Of a DNA stretch of 31,692 nt, positions 1 to 9,184 are shown piece by piece. The notes below the pieces were generated by a model. The model searched no databases. It was not told the DNA's origin and saw only the letters and a program-made list of their open reading frames with translations. Both the position numbers and the translations under genes were made by a program. The stretch's first letter is position 1; each line of letters opens with the position of its first letter. Source of the DNA: DASUFI01 sp036274635 (lineage in GTDB: Bacteria; Planctomycetota; B15-G4); assembly GCA_036274635.1 (NCBI GenBank), contig DASUFI010000355.1, positions 1-31,692 of the forward strand, read 5' to 3'.

Positions 1-1
1 C

Positions 2-1657
2 ACGCTGCAGGACGACCTCGTCGGCCCGGCGAACTGGGTCAAGTCCGCCGAGCTCGCCGACCGGCAGCAGGAGCTGGAGAAGATGCGCGGGCAGTCGGGC
101 CTGTCCACCGCGGAGCTGGACCGCGTGGCCCAGGAGCTGGACGCGGTGAAGGCCGAGTCCAAGACCTTCCACGCCTCGGGCCGCATGAACGACCGCACCA
201 AGGTGCCGTTCACGATGAAGCTGGACAAGCAGGCGCACGCCGTCGACTTCGACGTGGCCGGCACGAAGTTCCGCGTCGCGCAGGGCGACTGGAGCCCGAT
301 GGTGCCGGTGACCTTCGAGCTCAACTCGATGTTCCAGGCGCACGGCCTGGCGGTCTTCCACGTCGTGCGCTGCGACGACCAGGAGGTGCGCGTCTTCGTG
401 CCGCCCATCAACATCGACCCCGAGGGCGTGCCGTCGCAGCTGCCCATCTCCGCGCCGGCGGGCTTCGCGGCCGAGCTCGAGCAGGAGGCCGGCCACCCCT
501 ACGAGACGCTGGGCTGGGCCTGCATCACCAACCCGCTCAAGGACCAGCTCGACAGCAAGATCCCCGAGCAATCCTTCATGGACGACATGGTCTCCACCGA
601 GGCGCTGCGCGAGGACCTGCTCATGGCCAGCCTCGCGCGGCCGGATGACTGGGACGTCTACTTCCAGGTCTTCTCCACGCCCGACCGCGTGGGCCACATG
701 CTGTACCGCGAGTTCGACCCGGAGCACCCCAAGTACGACGCGGCGCTGGCCGACACGGAGGTGCACGCCTTCGGCAAGACCTTCCCGCTCAAGGACGCCA
801 TCCGGCAGGTCTACGTGAACGAGGACCGCATGGTGGGCAAGGTGCTGGACGCGCTCCAGGCCGGGCGCTTCGGCGACGACGCGCTGCTGCTGGTCGTCTC
901 CGACCACGGCTTCACCTCGTTCCGCCGGCAGGTCAACCTGAACAACGTGCTGCACGACCTCGGCTTCCTGCAGTTCAAGTTCAAGACCGACGAGAACGGC
1001 CAGCCCACCACGGAGCGCTACACGCTCGACGAGCTCTTCACCGGCCCCGCCAGCCAGCACGACATGCTGCGCTACGTGGACTGGACGGCCACGCGTGCCT
1101 ACTCGCTGGGCCTCGGTGAAGTGTTCGTCAACCTCAAGGGCCGCGAGCCCAAGGGCATCGTCGAGCCCGCGCAATACGACGAGGTCGTGGAGGCCATCCG
1201 CAGCGGGCTGCTCGAGCTGACCGATCCGAAGGACGGCACGAAGTACGTCACCTCGGCCTCGCGGCGCGACAAGCTGTACAACGGCCCGTGGTGGCACGAG
1301 GGCACGGCCAGGCGCAAGACCGTGGGCGGGCGCGAGGAGGAGGTGGGCCACGACGGCTTCGGCGACATCTTCCTCGGTTACGCGCCGCACTACCGCGTGT
1401 CGTGGGGCAACACCATGGGCGGCCTCGACGACGCCACGGTGACCGACAACGACAACCACTGGTCGGGGGACCACGTGTCCGTGGACCCCAGCCACGTGCC
1501 GGGCGTGCTGTTCAGCAACCGCAAGCTGCCCGCGGGCACGGTGGCCGGGCTCATCGACGTCGCGCCCACCATCCTCACGCGCTACGGCCTCGATCCCTCG
1601 CCGCCGCACACGGAGATGGACGGCAAGGTGCTGCCCTTCGAGAACCTCACGCGATGA
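2..1657 (+). CDS. Type I phosphodiesterase / alkaline phosphatase superfamily enzyme (5' partial)
   Basis: The reading frame is open to the left window edge, so the true start and N-terminus lie outside; 551 residues are visible. The protein looks like a member of the type I phosphodiesterase/nucleotide pyrophosphatase branch of the alkaline phosphatase superfamily, metal enzymes that hydrolyse phosphate mono- or diesters. Two metal-ligand motifs are visible: D-R-V-G-H (nt 683-697) and S-D-H-G-F (near nt 900). A later H-W-S-G-D-H block (nt 1458-1475) resembles the third, and the C-terminus ends in the usual D-V-A-P-T-I-L plus M-D-G-K pattern. The nucleophilic Thr/Ser segment, normally N-terminal, is not in the window. 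The stop overlaps the next start as ATGA, so it is probably translated together with the SDR and lipoprotein genes. The substrate cannot be told. Family assignment is good; the exact activity is unknown. Confidence 0.85.
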   Translation, partial: TLQDDLVGPANWVKSAELADRQQELEKMRGQSGLSTAELDRVAQELDAVKAESKTFHASGRMNDRTKVPFTMKLDKQAHAVDFDVAGTKFRVAQGDWSPMVPVTFELNSMFQAHGLAVFHVVRCDDQEVRVFVPPINIDPEGVPSQLPISAPAGFAAELEQEAGHPYETLGWACITNPLKDQLDSKIPEQSFMDDMVSTEALREDLLMASLARPDDWDVYFQVFSTPDRVGHMLYREFDPEHPKYDAALADTEVHAFGKTFPLKDAIRQVYVNEDRMVGKVLDALQAGRFGDDALLLVVSDHGFTSFRRQVNLNNVLHDLGFLQFKFKTDENGQPTTERYTLDELFTGPASQHDMLRYVDWTATRAYSLGLGEVFVNLKGREPKGIVEPAQYDEVVEAIRSGLLELTDPKDGTKYVTSASRRDKLYNGPWWHEGTARRKTVGGREEEVGHDGFGDIFLGYAPHYRVSWGNTMGGLDDATVTDNDNHWSGDHVSVDPSHVPGVLFSNRKLPAGTVAGLIDVAPTILTRYGLDPSPPHTEMDGKVLPFENLTR

Positions 1658-2697
1658 GCCTCACGCTCGTCACCGGAGGCACCGGCTTCCTCGGCCGGCA
1701 CCTCGTGGCACGCCTGCGCCGGGACGGCCGCGCCGTCCGCGTGCTGGCGCGCCCGAGCTCGGACGTCGCCGGCCTCGACGGCTGCGAAGTCGTGCGCGGC
1801 GACGTCACGCGCAAGGACGACCTCGCCGCCGCGCTGGCCGGCGTCACGCGCGTCTTTCACTGCGCCGCCGAGACGCGCGACGGCCGCCCGCGCGACGAGT
1901 ACCGCCGCGTCAACGTCGACGCCGTGGAGGCGCTGCTCGACCTCGCCCACGAGCGCGGCATCCAGCGCGTGGTGCACACCAGCAGCTACTTCGCCATCGG
2001 CCGCACCGGCCCGCCGCGCAATGCCGAGGGCTTCGTGGCCGACGAGTACTGGACCCACGATCCGGCCGACATGCACGACGAGCACGAGCAGTCCAAGTAC
2101 GACGCCGAGCACCCGGTGAACCAGCACGTCTCGGTGGGCCACCCCGTGCTCGCGCTGTGCCCTACGCTCATGTACGGCCCCGAGCTGCGGCCGGTGAAGC
2201 GCGTCGAGGACCTCGCCGCGGGCAACCGCATCACGCGCATGCTGGCCGAGCACGCCGCCGGCCGCTACGGCACGCTGCCCGGCGACGGCCGGCAGCTGTG
2301 GAACCTGGTGCACGTGCAGGACGTGGCCGCCGGCCACGTGGCCGCGATGGACGCGCAGGACGCCGCCGGCCGCTGGCCGCCGCCCAACTGGCAGCACTGG
2401 CACTACCTGCTGGGCGGCGAGAACGTGGCCGTCGCGGACATGTGGCGAGCCTTCGCCGAGCTGGCAGGCACCGCGCCGCCCAAGCCCGCCGGCGGCCTCT
2501 TCCGCAAGCTGTTGGGCGGCGCGCCCGCCACGCGCAGCAAGGAGCGCGAGGCCATGGACAGCCACAGCTGGGCCTACACCTCGGCCATGGCCGAGGGCGA
2601 CTTCCACTATGCGGCGCGACCGTTCCGGCAGGGGCTGCAGGAAACCGTGGCCTGGATGCGCAGCTGCGGCCTGCCGGGAATCGGGGGCGGGAGATGA
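1654..2697 (+). CDS. Extended SDR family NAD-dependent epimerase/dehydratase-like protein
   Basis: A 347-residue protein starting at the ATG that overlaps the upstream stop (ATGA). The N-terminus carries the Rossmann dinucleotide motif T-G-G-T-G-F-L-G (residues 7-14), followed by an acidic G-D-V-T segment and F-H-C-A-A-E, as in extended SDR sugar epimerases and dehydratases. A T-S-S-Y segment (residues 109-112) matches the catalytic serine region. The usual Y-x-x-x-K is not intact: the sequence is H144-E-Q-S-K148, so histidine stands where the catalytic tyrosine should be. The length and the later L-V-H-V-Q-D-V-A block are normal for the family. It is flanked by a phosphodiesterase and a lipoprotein in one coupled operon, which hints at envelope sugar or lipid metabolism, but that is inference. 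It may be a redox-inactive or altered member. Confidence 0.85.
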   Translation: MSLTLVTGGTGFLGRHLVARLRRDGRAVRVLARPSSDVAGLDGCEVVRGDVTRKDDLAAALAGVTRVFHCAAETRDGRPRDEYRRVNVDAVEALLDLAHERGIQRVVHTSSYFAIGRTGPPRNAEGFVADEYWTHDPADMHDEHEQSKYDAEHPVNQHVSVGHPVLALCPTLMYGPELRPVKRVEDLAAGNRITRMLAEHAAGRYGTLPGDGRQLWNLVHVQDVAAGHVAAMDAQDAAGRWPPPNWQHWHYLLGGENVAVADMWRAFAELAGTAPPKPAGGLFRKLLGGAPATRSKEREAMDSHSWAYTSAMAEGDFHYAARPFRQGLQETVAWMRSCGLPGIGGGR

Positions 2698-3860
2698 CCG
2701 TCCAAGCGGCCATGGGGTCCCGCCTCTCGCTCGCCGCGCTCACCTTGCTGGCCGGCTGCGGCCTGCCCAGCGGCCCGGAGTTCCCGACCGAGGGCGTGGC
2801 CACGGCCGAGGGCACGCACCTCATCTCCTCCACGCCGCAGGACCGCCAGAGCCAGGCGGAGATGCTCGACAGCCAGCCGCCGCTGCCCATCACGCACGGC
2901 GCCCTCTCGCGCGAGCGCAGCGCGGAGCTGGCCGGCAAGCTCGACCAGATGCTGGCGGTGGTCCTGCCCGAGATCGACGGCCTGCACGCCGACCTGGACA
3001 AGGCCATCGCCGCGCTGCCGCGGCCCGAGCACCTCGCCACCGCGGACCCGGTGCTCAAGACCTGGCGCGCCGACGACATCGCCGCCTACCAGGACCGCAT
3101 CACGCTCTACTTCGACGAGGCCGCGCGCCGCCTGACCGAGCTGCGCGACGCGACGCTGACCGAGGCCATCGCGCAGGCGCGCACGCTGGCCACGCCGCGC
3201 GGCCCGATGGACACGGGCGCCACCGGCGACCCGGCCCTGGACACCCAGCTCGAGACCTTCGAGGAGGTGCTCGACGGCGCCGTGGCCATGAACGCCCTGA
3301 ACGTCAAGAAGAGCGGCGCCCTCGTGCGTCGCCTCGACCTGTTCGAGGCCTTCAGCACCTTCGGCGTGCCGCAGGAGGCCGCGATGGGCGGCCGCATCCT
3401 GCTCTTCGTCGGCGGCGACGAGACCGGCGGCGTGCCGCGCGGCGTGCTGGCCTTCCGCATCGACGACGAGCGCGACCCCAAGCGCCTGCACGTGGTGCAG
3501 GCCCTGCGCCACCGCATCCTGCGCGGCAACACCATGGTGGCCGACCTCGGCTGGCGCCTGGCGCCCGTCCCCTCCGGCACGGGCAAGCTGGCCACCGAGA
3601 CGCTCGACAACCTGCTCATCGTCCCGCACTTCGAGCCCGTCATCGACCAGAACGCGCCCGCCTACGACCAGCTCAAGGACATGCGCATCCAGGTGGACGG
3701 CCAGCTGGCCGTCTTCGACGGCGACAAGCTGCTGGGCGGCGCCGACTGGCGCGTGGAGTTCGTGGTGGACCTGCGCGGCCAGCTCTCCTGGCAGGTGGGC
3801 CAGGGCAAGATGATGTTCGACGAGAAGTGCGAGGAGGTGCTGGGGCTGGGCGGGAAGTAG
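2694..3860 (+). CDS. Predicted outer-membrane or periplasmic lipoprotein, unknown function
   Basis: A 388-residue protein with a lipoprotein signal peptide: a hydrophobic stretch after Arg10 ends in the lipobox L-A-G-C with the lipidated cysteine at residue 22. The start is the ATG at 2694, overlapping the SDR stop (ATGA) and preceded by a purine-rich GGCGGGAG; an internal Met at residue 7 (nt 2712) is a possible alternative. The mature part is helical in its first half, with charged and leucine-rich segments between roughly residues 60 and 200, and looks beta-rich in its second half. I do not recognise a family. Its place as third gene of a coupled operon suggests a role with the phosphodiesterase and SDR at the cell envelope. 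Confidence 0.8.
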   Translation: MTVQAAMGSRLSLAALTLLAGCGLPSGPEFPTEGVATAEGTHLISSTPQDRQSQAEMLDSQPPLPITHGALSRERSAELAGKLDQMLAVVLPEIDGLHADLDKAIAALPRPEHLATADPVLKTWRADDIAAYQDRITLYFDEAARRLTELRDATLTEAIAQARTLATPRGPMDTGATGDPALDTQLETFEEVLDGAVAMNALNVKKSGALVRRLDLFEAFSTFGVPQEAAMGGRILLFVGGDETGGVPRGVLAFRIDDERDPKRLHVVQALRHRILRGNTMVADLGWRLAPVPSGTGKLATETLDNLLIVPHFEPVIDQNAPAYDQLKDMRIQVDGQLAVFDGDKLLGGADWRVEFVVDLRGQLSWQVGQGKMMFDEKCEEVLGLGGK

Positions 3861-3912
3861 GGGGTGGCCGGTCCGGCGGCGGTTCGTGGCCGCTTCTCGA
3901 CCCCTTTGACGC

Positions 3913-6171
3913 ATGACTTCTGATTCCCACGTGGATCAGCCGAGCTTGCGCATCAAAGTCATTGCCACCGTCGCCATCGCGGTCGTTGCCGTGGTCTGGA
4001 CGGTACTCATGCTCCGCGAGACCTGGGCCGTAGCGCCCTCGGCCGAGGGCGTCCTTGGCTCAAAGCCTGCCGAGTCAGTGCTGCCGCAACTGCCCGAGCC
4101 TGCGCCCACAGAATTGCAGCTTCCGGCACCACAGGAACCACCCCCGCCCGCGCTTGCGCCAGAGCCCGACGCGGTCGATGTCTTCGGTCAAATACGCCGA
4201 TCACTCATCGATGCCTTCCCGCCCCATGACGTCCTCGTCCAAGTGGTCGATGCGCATGGCCGACCGGTGGGGGACGCCACCATCGAAGTCTGGCCGTCCA
4301 TGGACGGGCCTGGGCCCAATAACACTTCGCACATCACGGACGCTGAGGGCAACGCGCGACTTGTTGGTGTAGCCGGCGGTGCGGTGCTGTTCGCAAGCAA
4401 GAAGGGCGTCGGGACTTCCGGCCGTTTCGACACGGGCGGCAACGCCGTCGATCGCGCGTTCACCTCGGACAGGCGACCCGACGGAACGGTGGATCTCGGT
4501 CTCGGGGCGACCCAGAGCATCGTTCTCACGCTGCGCCCCGTCGGCCACTTGACGGGAAGGGTGCTCTCCGCGCGTGGCCAGCCGCTTCCCGGAGCCGAAG
4601 TCAGCTTCTGCTCCGACGTGACGCTGGACCCTATCGATGGCGCCGTCTCCCGCTTGCCACGGCCTTCGCTGACCGATGCGGAGGGACACTTCGACATCGA
4701 GGTAGACGCGCCATTCTTCGCCGACGGCGTAGCCACGTTCGCAGGGGAGCAGACGCCCTCGAGCATCTTCTCCGTCGATCCGGGCGATCGCGACGAAGAG
4801 GACCTCCGCTTTCCCGGCGGCTATTGGGTCGCCGGCCGGATCATCTACGGGCTGGAGCCGCCGCCGCGTCTCGACATCAGAGTGCACGCCATCCACACGG
4901 AAGAGGGACAGCACACATCCGCTGTAGCTGCCGACGACGGCGAGTACCGAGTCGACCTCTCCAAGCCGGGCGACTACGCGCTCTATGCGCGGGCTCCCGG
5001 CATGATCGAGAGCGCGCCGGTGATTGTGCGCGTCGACGACGAACACGTGTCGGCGCAGCGAGACCTGCGCGTCGTTGAAACGACGAGCATCAGTGGTCGC
5101 GTCGTCGATGAATTGGGAAAGCCTGTGGCGTCATTCAATGCCGAGGCCAGTGGGGAGGACAGCGTAACCGGCCGGACCATGCAGGACGATGTCATTGACG
5201 ACGCATACCTCATGGACATCAAGTACGGGAGTGACGGGAGCTTCAAGCTCGAGCCAGTATCGTCCGAGCGGGACTACAGCGTTTACCTGAACGGGCAGTA
5301 CGAGGATCGACTGCGCCATGTGCGCGGCGGCACTCAGGACGTCGTGCTCGTCCAGCGCGATCGGAACAAGGTGTTCGCAACGGTACGTGGCACAGTCACG
5401 GATGCGGAGACGGGAGCCCCGGTGACGCACTTCAAGCTCGAGGTCCCAGGCGCCACGGTGCAGGACTTCAATGATCTGCAAGGAGGCTACGAACTCAAGG
5501 ATCTGCGCGTCGACAACGAGTGGACGATCACGGTCTCGGCGCTGGGATTCGAGTCACTCGCCGCGGAGCCGATCTGGCTGCAGCCCGGCGACACCACGGT
5601 CGACTTCCGTCTCGGGCAGCCCGGGGGCCTGATGATCGCCGTGACAAATGCCGCGGGTCAGCCGGCGGCCGGCGCCGCAGTGGACTGGTTCCCGGTCGGC
5701 TCGGTCGGTTTGTACTCACAGGCCGGAACCTTGCACGCAGTCGCGAGCGAGGAGGGCATTGCCGAATTCCAGGACGTCGACCCGGGCGATGGCTGGCTCC
5801 TCGCCGCGCTCGGTCAGGAGCACGCAGGACCCATGCGTGTTGCGGTGCCGGCGGGGCGGAACGGCACGGCGAGCGTCCGTCTGGCAAGCACACAGCAGAC
5901 CGGCCGTATCGATGTCGAGATCGCAAACGCCCAAGCTGAAACACTTCAGGGACTCGTGGTCGTGCTGGTGGTCAGTCAACGCGTGAGTGAAGCGCTCCGC
6001 TGGGGCCACGAGATGCAGACACTGCCGTTGCCCGACGGAACGGCAACCTTCAACGACGTTGCGCCCGGCCTCTACGCCGTCTGCTTGCGCCATGCTCCCG
6101 ATGATGAGAGATATCGCCGCGTCGTGGTCGAACCCGGTGGGCGACTGCGCGTACGCCTGAAGGCGCCGTGA
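3913..6171 (+). CDS. Membrane-anchored protein with carboxypeptidase-regulatory-like repeats
   Basis: A 752-residue protein with one N-terminal transmembrane segment (about residues 16-34) after a short cytoplasmic tail, then a proline-rich linker (about 50-75) and a long extracytoplasmic region. That region holds several beta-sandwich units of the carboxypeptidase regulatory-like type, recognisable as G-x-V-x-D/S-A-x-G-x-P followed by T-D-A-E-G or S-D-G-S-F. Examples lie near residues 95, 215, 393, 490 and 575. Such domains act as structural or binding modules on the cell surface; no catalytic domain is seen. A 52-bp gap separates it from the lipoprotein gene. Codon third positions are clearly less G/C biased than in all neighbouring genes, with many GTT, ATT, TTG, AAA and GAA codons, which suggests a different evolutionary history. 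It converges on glnE with only 4 bp between the stops. Confidence 0.8.
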   Translation: MTSDSHVDQPSLRIKVIATVAIAVVAVVWTVLMLRETWAVAPSAEGVLGSKPAESVLPQLPEPAPTELQLPAPQEPPPPALAPEPDAVDVFGQIRRSLIDAFPPHDVLVQVVDAHGRPVGDATIEVWPSMDGPGPNNTSHITDAEGNARLVGVAGGAVLFASKKGVGTSGRFDTGGNAVDRAFTSDRRPDGTVDLGLGATQSIVLTLRPVGHLTGRVLSARGQPLPGAEVSFCSDVTLDPIDGAVSRLPRPSLTDAEGHFDIEVDAPFFADGVATFAGEQTPSSIFSVDPGDRDEEDLRFPGGYWVAGRIIYGLEPPPRLDIRVHAIHTEEGQHTSAVAADDGEYRVDLSKPGDYALYARAPGMIESAPVIVRVDDEHVSAQRDLRVVETTSISGRVVDELGKPVASFNAEASGEDSVTGRTMQDDVIDDAYLMDIKYGSDGSFKLEPVSSERDYSVYLNGQYEDRLRHVRGGTQDVVLVQRDRNKVFATVRGTVTDAETGAPVTHFKLEVPGATVQDFNDLQGGYELKDLRVDNEWTITVSALGFESLAAEPIWLQPGDTTVDFRLGQPGGLMIAVTNAAGQPAAGAAVDWFPVGSVGLYSQAGTLHAVASEEGIAEFQDVDPGDGWLLAALGQEHAGPMRVAVPAGRNGTASVRLASTQQTGRIDVEIANAQAETLQGLVVVLVVSQRVSEALRWGHEMQTLPLPDGTATFNDVAPGLYAVCLRHAPDDERYRRVVVEPGGRLRVRLKAP

Positions 6172-6175
6172 TCCA

Positions 6176-9100
6176 TCACCTCATCAGCGCCTCGTACCTT
6201 GCCCGCGTCTCGCTCGCCGCCTGCTCGAGATCCACCAGCAGCAGGTGCCCCGCGTCGCCCTCCGCGGTGTCCGCGTAGCCCAGCCGCAGCGCCAGCTGCC
6301 GGCACGCCTCCGGATCCTCCGGGATCTCCTTCGTATCCAGGCCCAGCGCGATCTGCAGCCGGGTCTCCACGCGCCGGAAGAACAGGTACGTGTCCCTCAG
6401 CCACAGCGCGTCGGCCGGCGGCAGCACGCCCGCCTCGCCCAGCAGCTCGAGCGCGCGCGGCGTCTCGGGCACCAGCAGCTGCGGCTGGCGGCCGCCGTGC
6501 CGGAGCTGCAGGTACTGCGTGAGGAACTCGATGTCCACCATGCCGCCGGTGCCGCGCTTGAGGTCGCGCGCGCCGGCCTGGGCCTCGATCTTCGCGCGCA
6601 TCTCGCGCAGGCGGCCGGCGAGGTCGGTGACGGGGCCGCCGCCCGCGTCCGTCTCGAGGCCGCGCACCACGGAGCGCACCAGCTGCAGCACGCGCTGGCC
6701 CAGCTCGGCGTCGCCCGCGGCGATGCGCGCCTTGAGCAGCGCCTGCCGCTCGAAGAGCGCCGCGCGCCCGCCGTGGTAGTAGGCCTCGAAGGCGCGGAAG
6801 CCCGTGACCAGCGGCCCCTTGGCGCCCTCGGGCCGCAGCCGCGTGTCGATGCGATAGAGCCGCGGCCCGCCGCGCTGGCCCTGCACGCGCGCCAGGAACT
6901 CCTCGGCCACCTTGGCGAAGAAGACGCTGTTGGGCAGGCCGCGCTCGGTCTCGCCGTCGGCCGTGTACACGAACATGAGGTCCGCGTCGCTGGCGTAGTT
7001 GGCCTCGAGACCGCCCACCTTGCCCAGCGCGAGCACGACGAGGCCCGCCGACGCGCGCGCGGACACGCCGCGGATGCAGATGGGCTCGCCGTGCTCCCGC
7101 ACCGCGCGCGCCAGCACCACGTCGAGCGCGCGACGCAGCACGTCGAGGCACAGCTGCGAGAGGTCGGCCAGCGTCTGGCGAATCGGCGCCGCGTCCTGCA
7201 GATCGAGCAATCCCAGGCGCAGGGTCTCCAGCTTCTTGTGGTCCGAGAGCAGCAGCCACGGGTCCACGCCCGGGCGGTCGAGGCCCGCCAGCAGCTCGCG
7301 CCGCCGCTGCTGGCCGCGCAGGCCGGTGAGCAGCGCGTCCACGAGGTCGTCGAGGATGTGCGGCTCGCCCGCCAGCAGGTCCGTGAGGTACGGGCTGCCG
7401 GCGGCGAGGTCGCACAGCATGGCCAGCAGGCGCGGCTCGTGGTCGAGCTGCTCGTACAGCACCTCGCGCGCGCCGACGCCGCGGGTCATGCGCTCGAAGC
7501 GGTCGAGGGCCGCGTCCGGGTCGGGCGCGAGCGCCAGCCGCTCCAGCAGCCGCGGCGCCACGGACGCGAAGGCCGACTGCAGCCGGGCCTGGCTGGGGAG
7601 GAAGCGCGAGACGGGCGCGGCCGCGCGGCGCAGCACGGCGACGCTGCTGGCCGGCCGCGGCAGGCCGGCGTCGGCCAGCGTCCGCAGCGCGCCCTCGTCC
7701 CCCGGCAGCCCGGCCAGCACCAGCTCGGAGACCGCGGCCGCCGGCCCCTCGAGGCCCGCGAACGCCCGCTCGAAGTGCCGCTCGAACACGGCGCGCACGC
7801 GCCGGCGGTGCTCGTCCAGCTCAACGTCGAAAGCCGCCGCGTCGCGCCGGCCCATGAGGCGCGCGACGGGCAGGTGGTCGGCGGGGAGAGCGTGAGTCTG
7901 CACCCTGTGCATCACCTGCAGCAGGTTTTCCACGCGACGGTGGAAGCGGTAGGCCGCGCGCAGGTGGGCCGCCTCCAGCGAGTTGATGGCGCCCGCGACG
8001 CGCAGGCGCTCGAGCGAGAGCAGCGTGGAGTTGGTCACCAGCGCCGGCTGCTGCCCGCAGTGCTGCAGCGCCAGGAACTGCACGATGGTCTCGATGTCGC
8101 GGATGCCGCCCGGCGCCTGCTTCACGTCCGCCCGGTCCTCGGGGCCGCGATGGCGCGCCTCGCTCGCGGACTTCAGCCGCTTGAACTGCCGGATGGCCGC
8201 CGCGTCGAGGCCGGCCGCGAGGATCCACGCGCGCGTGAAGGCCAGCAGCCCCGCGCCCGCGCCGTCGGCCTCGGCCACCACGCGCGCCTTGGTCAGCATC
8301 TGCCGCTCCCACGGCCGGCCGACGCTGCGGTAGTACTGCGCGCAGCTGCCCAGCGTGCGCGTGAGCTGGCCCGCGCCGCCCTCCGGCCGCAGCCGCATGT
8401 CCACGCGGTACAGGTGCCCATCCGGCGTCTGGCTGCCCAGCAGCTTGATGAGCGCGCGCGCCACGCGGTCGGCCGTGGCCTGGTCCGTGGCGGCCTCCGG
8501 CCGCACGAAGATGAGGTCGATGTCGCTGGAGTAGTTCAGCTCGCGGCCGCCCAGCTTCCCGAGCGCGATGATCGCGAAGTGCCGCAGCGCCTCCACGCCC
8601 GCCGCGGCGCCCGCGATGGCCGCGTCGGCCAGCGCCGAGAGGCGCGCCGTGACCTGCTCCACGTCGAGGCCTTCCACGAGATCGGCCCAGGCGATCGCGA
8701 GCAGGTCCTCCTGCTGCAGGCGCCGCAGCGCGCGCTCGCGATCGGCGCCGGCGCCGGCCGCGCGGTAGCGCTCGGCCGCGCCCGCCTCGTCGAAGGGCGC
8801 GCCGAGGCGGCCGAGCAGCTCGGGGCGCCGCAGCAGCAGGTCGGCCATGTGCTGGCTGGCGCCCACGAAGGCCGCGAGGTCGGCCGCTGCGACTCCCGGC
8901 GCCGGGCGCTCGGGCAGCTGCAGCAGCCGCGCGACGTTGATGAGCGCGCGCGGCGGATCGGCCGAGGCGGCGGCGCCGGCCAGCAGCTCCTCCGCCGGCA
9001 GCCCGTCGGGCGCGGCGGCCAGCACCTGCGCCAGCGCGTCGGCCGCCGCGCGCGGGTCGTGGAAGCCGGCGGCGGTCAGCTCCGCGCGCAGGCCATCGTC

Positions 9101-9184
9101 GTCGAGGCGCAGGGCGCGATGCTCGTCCAGCAGCGCGCGCCAGCGTGGTGCGTCCGCGCGCGCCGCAGCCCGGTGCGTGCTCAC
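6176..9184 (-). CDS. glnE: Bifunctional glutamine synthetase adenylyltransferase/deadenylase
   Basis: A 1002-residue GlnE, which adds and removes AMP on glutamine synthetase to match its activity to nitrogen status. Two tandem nucleotidyltransferase halves are visible. The N-terminal half has G-G-R-E-L-N-Y-S-S-D221-I-D223; the C-terminal half has G-G-L-E-A-N-Y-A-S-D733-A-D735; each DxD binds metal. Each is followed by the partner motif G-G-I-R-D-I-E or G-G-M-V-D-I-E-F. By family knowledge the first half de-adenylylates and the second adenylylates. I chose the GTG at 9184 because it overlaps the stop of the upstream glycosyltransferase gene as GTGA; an open frame extends upstream of it but has no family-like sequence. 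Length is normal or slightly long. It probably shares a transcript with the glycosyltransferase. Confidence 0.96.
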   Translation of the reverse strand: MSTHRAAARADAPRWRALLDEHRALRLDDDGLRAELTAAGFHDPRAAADALAQVLAAAPDGLPAEELLAGAAASADPPRALINVARLLQLPERPAPGVAAADLAAFVGASQHMADLLLRRPELLGRLGAPFDEAGAAERYRAAGAGADRERALRRLQQEDLLAIAWADLVEGLDVEQVTARLSALADAAIAGAAAGVEALRHFAIIALGKLGGRELNYSSDIDLIFVRPEAATDQATADRVARALIKLLGSQTPDGHLYRVDMRLRPEGGAGQLTRTLGSCAQYYRSVGRPWERQMLTKARVVAEADGAGAGLLAFTRAWILAAGLDAAAIRQFKRLKSASEARHRGPEDRADVKQAPGGIRDIETIVQFLALQHCGQQPALVTNSTLLSLERLRVAGAINSLEAAHLRAAYRFHRRVENLLQVMHRVQTHALPADHLPVARLMGRRDAAAFDVELDEHRRRVRAVFERHFERAFAGLEGPAAAVSELVLAGLPGDEGALRTLADAGLPRPASSVAVLRRAAAPVSRFLPSQARLQSAFASVAPRLLERLALAPDPDAALDRFERMTRGVGAREVLYEQLDHEPRLLAMLCDLAAGSPYLTDLLAGEPHILDDLVDALLTGLRGQQRRRELLAGLDRPGVDPWLLLSDHKKLETLRLGLLDLQDAAPIRQTLADLSQLCLDVLRRALDVVLARAVREHGEPICIRGVSARASAGLVVLALGKVGGLEANYASDADLMFVYTADGETERGLPNSVFFAKVAEEFLARVQGQRGGPRLYRIDTRLRPEGAKGPLVTGFRAFEAYYHGGRAALFERQALLKARIAAGDAELGQRVLQLVRSVVRGLETDAGGGPVTDLAGRLREMRAKIEAQAGARDLKRGTGGMVDIEFLTQYLQLRHGGRQPQLLVPETPRALELLGEAGVLPPADALWLRDTYLFFRRVETRLQIALGLDTKEIPEDPEACRQLALRLGYADTAEGDAGHLLLVDLEQAASETRARYEALMR

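Noticed and set aside
2607..3916. Open frames of 435 codons on both strands over the lipoprotein gene
   Set aside because: Both are frame shadows; only the lipoprotein frame has a signal peptide, a coupled start and mixed residue composition.
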